From NCBI GenBank assembly GCA_046330255.1, contig JAXLTC010000001.1, positions 496,001 to 560,000 of the forward strand: a DNA stretch of 64,000 nucleotides. Reading direction: 5' to 3'. The notes beneath the pieces were generated by a model that worked only from the letters and a program-made list of their open reading frames with translations, ran no database searches and was not told the DNA's origin. This DNA comes from JBBSBL01 sp046330255. Lineage in GTDB: Bacteria > Actinomycetota > Thermoleophilia > Solirubrobacterales > Solirubrobacteraceae. Position 1 is the stretch's first letter. Every line of letters starts with the position of its first letter. The position numbers were made by a program, and so were the translations under genes. This document shows positions 63,365 through 64,000 of this stretch, one piece after another.

Positions 63365-63435
63365 AGCGGGACACGGGAATCGAACCCGTCTCTCCAGCTT
63401 GGGAAGCTGGCGTTCTACCGATGAACTAGTCCCGC
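63365..63435 (-). tRNA. tRNA-Gly (anticodon CCC)
   Basis: A 71-base cloverleaf on the minus strand: acceptor GCGGGAC/GTCCCGC, anticodon arm CCAGC-TTCCCAA-GCTGG (anticodon CCC) and T-arm GGGTTCGATTCCC. CCA is not encoded. Confidence 0.96.
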
Positions 63436-63495
63436 GCGGCCCGCATGGCGGGCAGGCGGTGATGCTAGCCGGTCGGCTTCTCTAGCCTGTGACTC

Positions 63496-64000
63496 GTGCG
63501 TCGCGTGCTGGTCCCAGTCTCCGTGATCGCGCTCTGCGCGGCGCTCGTCGCGCTGATCGTCTTCGGCGTGGTGGCGAAGTCGGCCGACAAGAGCATCGAC
63601 CAGGCGGTCGCGGCCGGCGAGCGGCCCGCGGCGCCGGACCAGGGGCGGCGCCTCCCGGCGCTCGACCGGCCCGGCCGGACCGCGCTGCGCGACCTGCGCG
63701 GCAAGGTGGTGGTGCTCAACTTCTGGGCCTCCTGGTGTGAGCCCTGCAAGGCGGAGGCCCCGGCCCTGGAGCGCGCCCAGCGCCGCCTCGCGCGCCAGGG
63801 AGGCACCGTCCTGGGCGTGAGCTGGAACGACGCGATCCCGGACGCGCGGCGCTTCGCGCGCGCCTACGGGCTCAGCTATCCGGTGGTGCGCGACGTCGGC
63901 GGCAAGCTCGCCCGCTCCTACGGCGTGACCGGCCTGCCGGAGACCTTCGTCATCGACCGCCGCGGGCGGATCGCCGCGCTGCGGCGCTTCTCGGTCGACG
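63496..64000 (+). CDS. TlpA/ResA-type thiol-disulfide oxidoreductase (cut by window end)
   Basis: The visible 168 residues contain an N-terminal membrane helix (about 5-27) and a thioredoxin fold with WASWCEPCKAEAP (Cys81, Cys84) and the cis-Pro region GLPETFVIDRRG. This fits an exported TlpA-like reductase that keeps apocytochrome cysteines reduced, complementing the ccm genes. GTG at 63496. The 3' end is outside the window. Confidence 0.88.
   Translation, partial: MRRVLVPVSVIALCAALVALIVFGVVAKSADKSIDQAVAAGERPAAPDQGRRLPALDRPGRTALRDLRGKVVVLNFWASWCEPCKAEAPALERAQRRLARQGGTVLGVSWNDAIPDARRFARAYGLSYPVVRDVGGKLARSYGVTGLPETFVIDRRGRIAALRRFSVD

Overview
The window is a high-GC bacterial chromosome segment, most likely from an actinobacterium of the Thermoleophilia/Solirubrobacterales type. 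The indications are: LexA boxes of the GAAC-N4-GTTC kind, an error-prone DnaE2/ImuB pair, an AmtR/HutC/FCD-rich regulator repertoire, GTG starts with short ATGA/GTGA overlaps, a c-di-AMP (ydaO-type) leader, and a System I cytochrome c maturation cluster (CcmE/CcmF) that most other actinobacteria lack. The lineage is an inference; there is no rRNA in the window.

Layout. 1-349: the tail of a cut-off gene and a 49-residue membrane peptide. 368-12,074: an amine catabolism region made of two divergent operons. Leftward: a HutC-type GntR regulator, a choline/ethanolamine-kinase-like protein and a dimethylglycine/sarcosine dehydrogenase-like flavoprotein. Rightward: an APC permease, an FCD-type GntR regulator, a glutamine-synthetase-like gamma-glutamyl-amine synthetase, a class I amidotransferase-type hydrolase, a cyclotransferase-like protein, an aldehyde dehydrogenase and an SDR. 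Operator-like dyads sit at the promoters of both operons, and one dyad type recurs in front of the synthetase. 12,190-20,113: a giant secreted RHS/YD-repeat protein with a very basic C-terminal tip, a Sel1-repeat protein and two small A/T-richer genes. 20,158-21,785: RidA and threonine ammonia-lyase, translationally coupled. 21,842-29,527: a DUF255 protein, a TetR/MFS divergent pair, an MMPL transporter and an MFS pump. 29,487-33,491: glnA, an HxlR/AhpD-like pair, a c-di-AMP riboswitch candidate upstream of a tail-anchored peptide, a DksA-like protein and a membrane-anchored cytochrome c.

33,760-39,849 is an SOS mutagenesis region: DnaE2, ImuB and a DUF6504-type protein, with a Phd/PIN toxin-antitoxin pair lodged between them. 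LexA boxes overlap or abut the start codons, and lexA itself (53.3-53.9 kb) carries the same box. 40,444-41,502 is an intact IS481-family element with a GCTAGC duplication. 41,504-47,194 holds a SnoaL-like protein, a zinc-ribbon/cyclase/ATPase/TPR signalling protein and an LLM-SCP2 fusion. 47.2-50.4 kb is a segment bracketed by 351-bp direct repeats of the LLM gene's 5' end. It holds a frameshifted glycosyltransferase and a secreted, A/T-richer glycosidase-like protein. 50,854-51,170 is rnpB with a strong terminator. The last 12 kb carries housekeeping genes: lexA, tRNA-Leu(GAG), a LysR regulator, Fe-ADH, secG, a ccmI-like gene, ccmF, ccmE, secreted/membrane proteins, tRNA-Gly(CCC) and a TlpA-type thiol oxidoreductase cut by the window end.

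All assignments come from reading motifs by eye. No database search was run.
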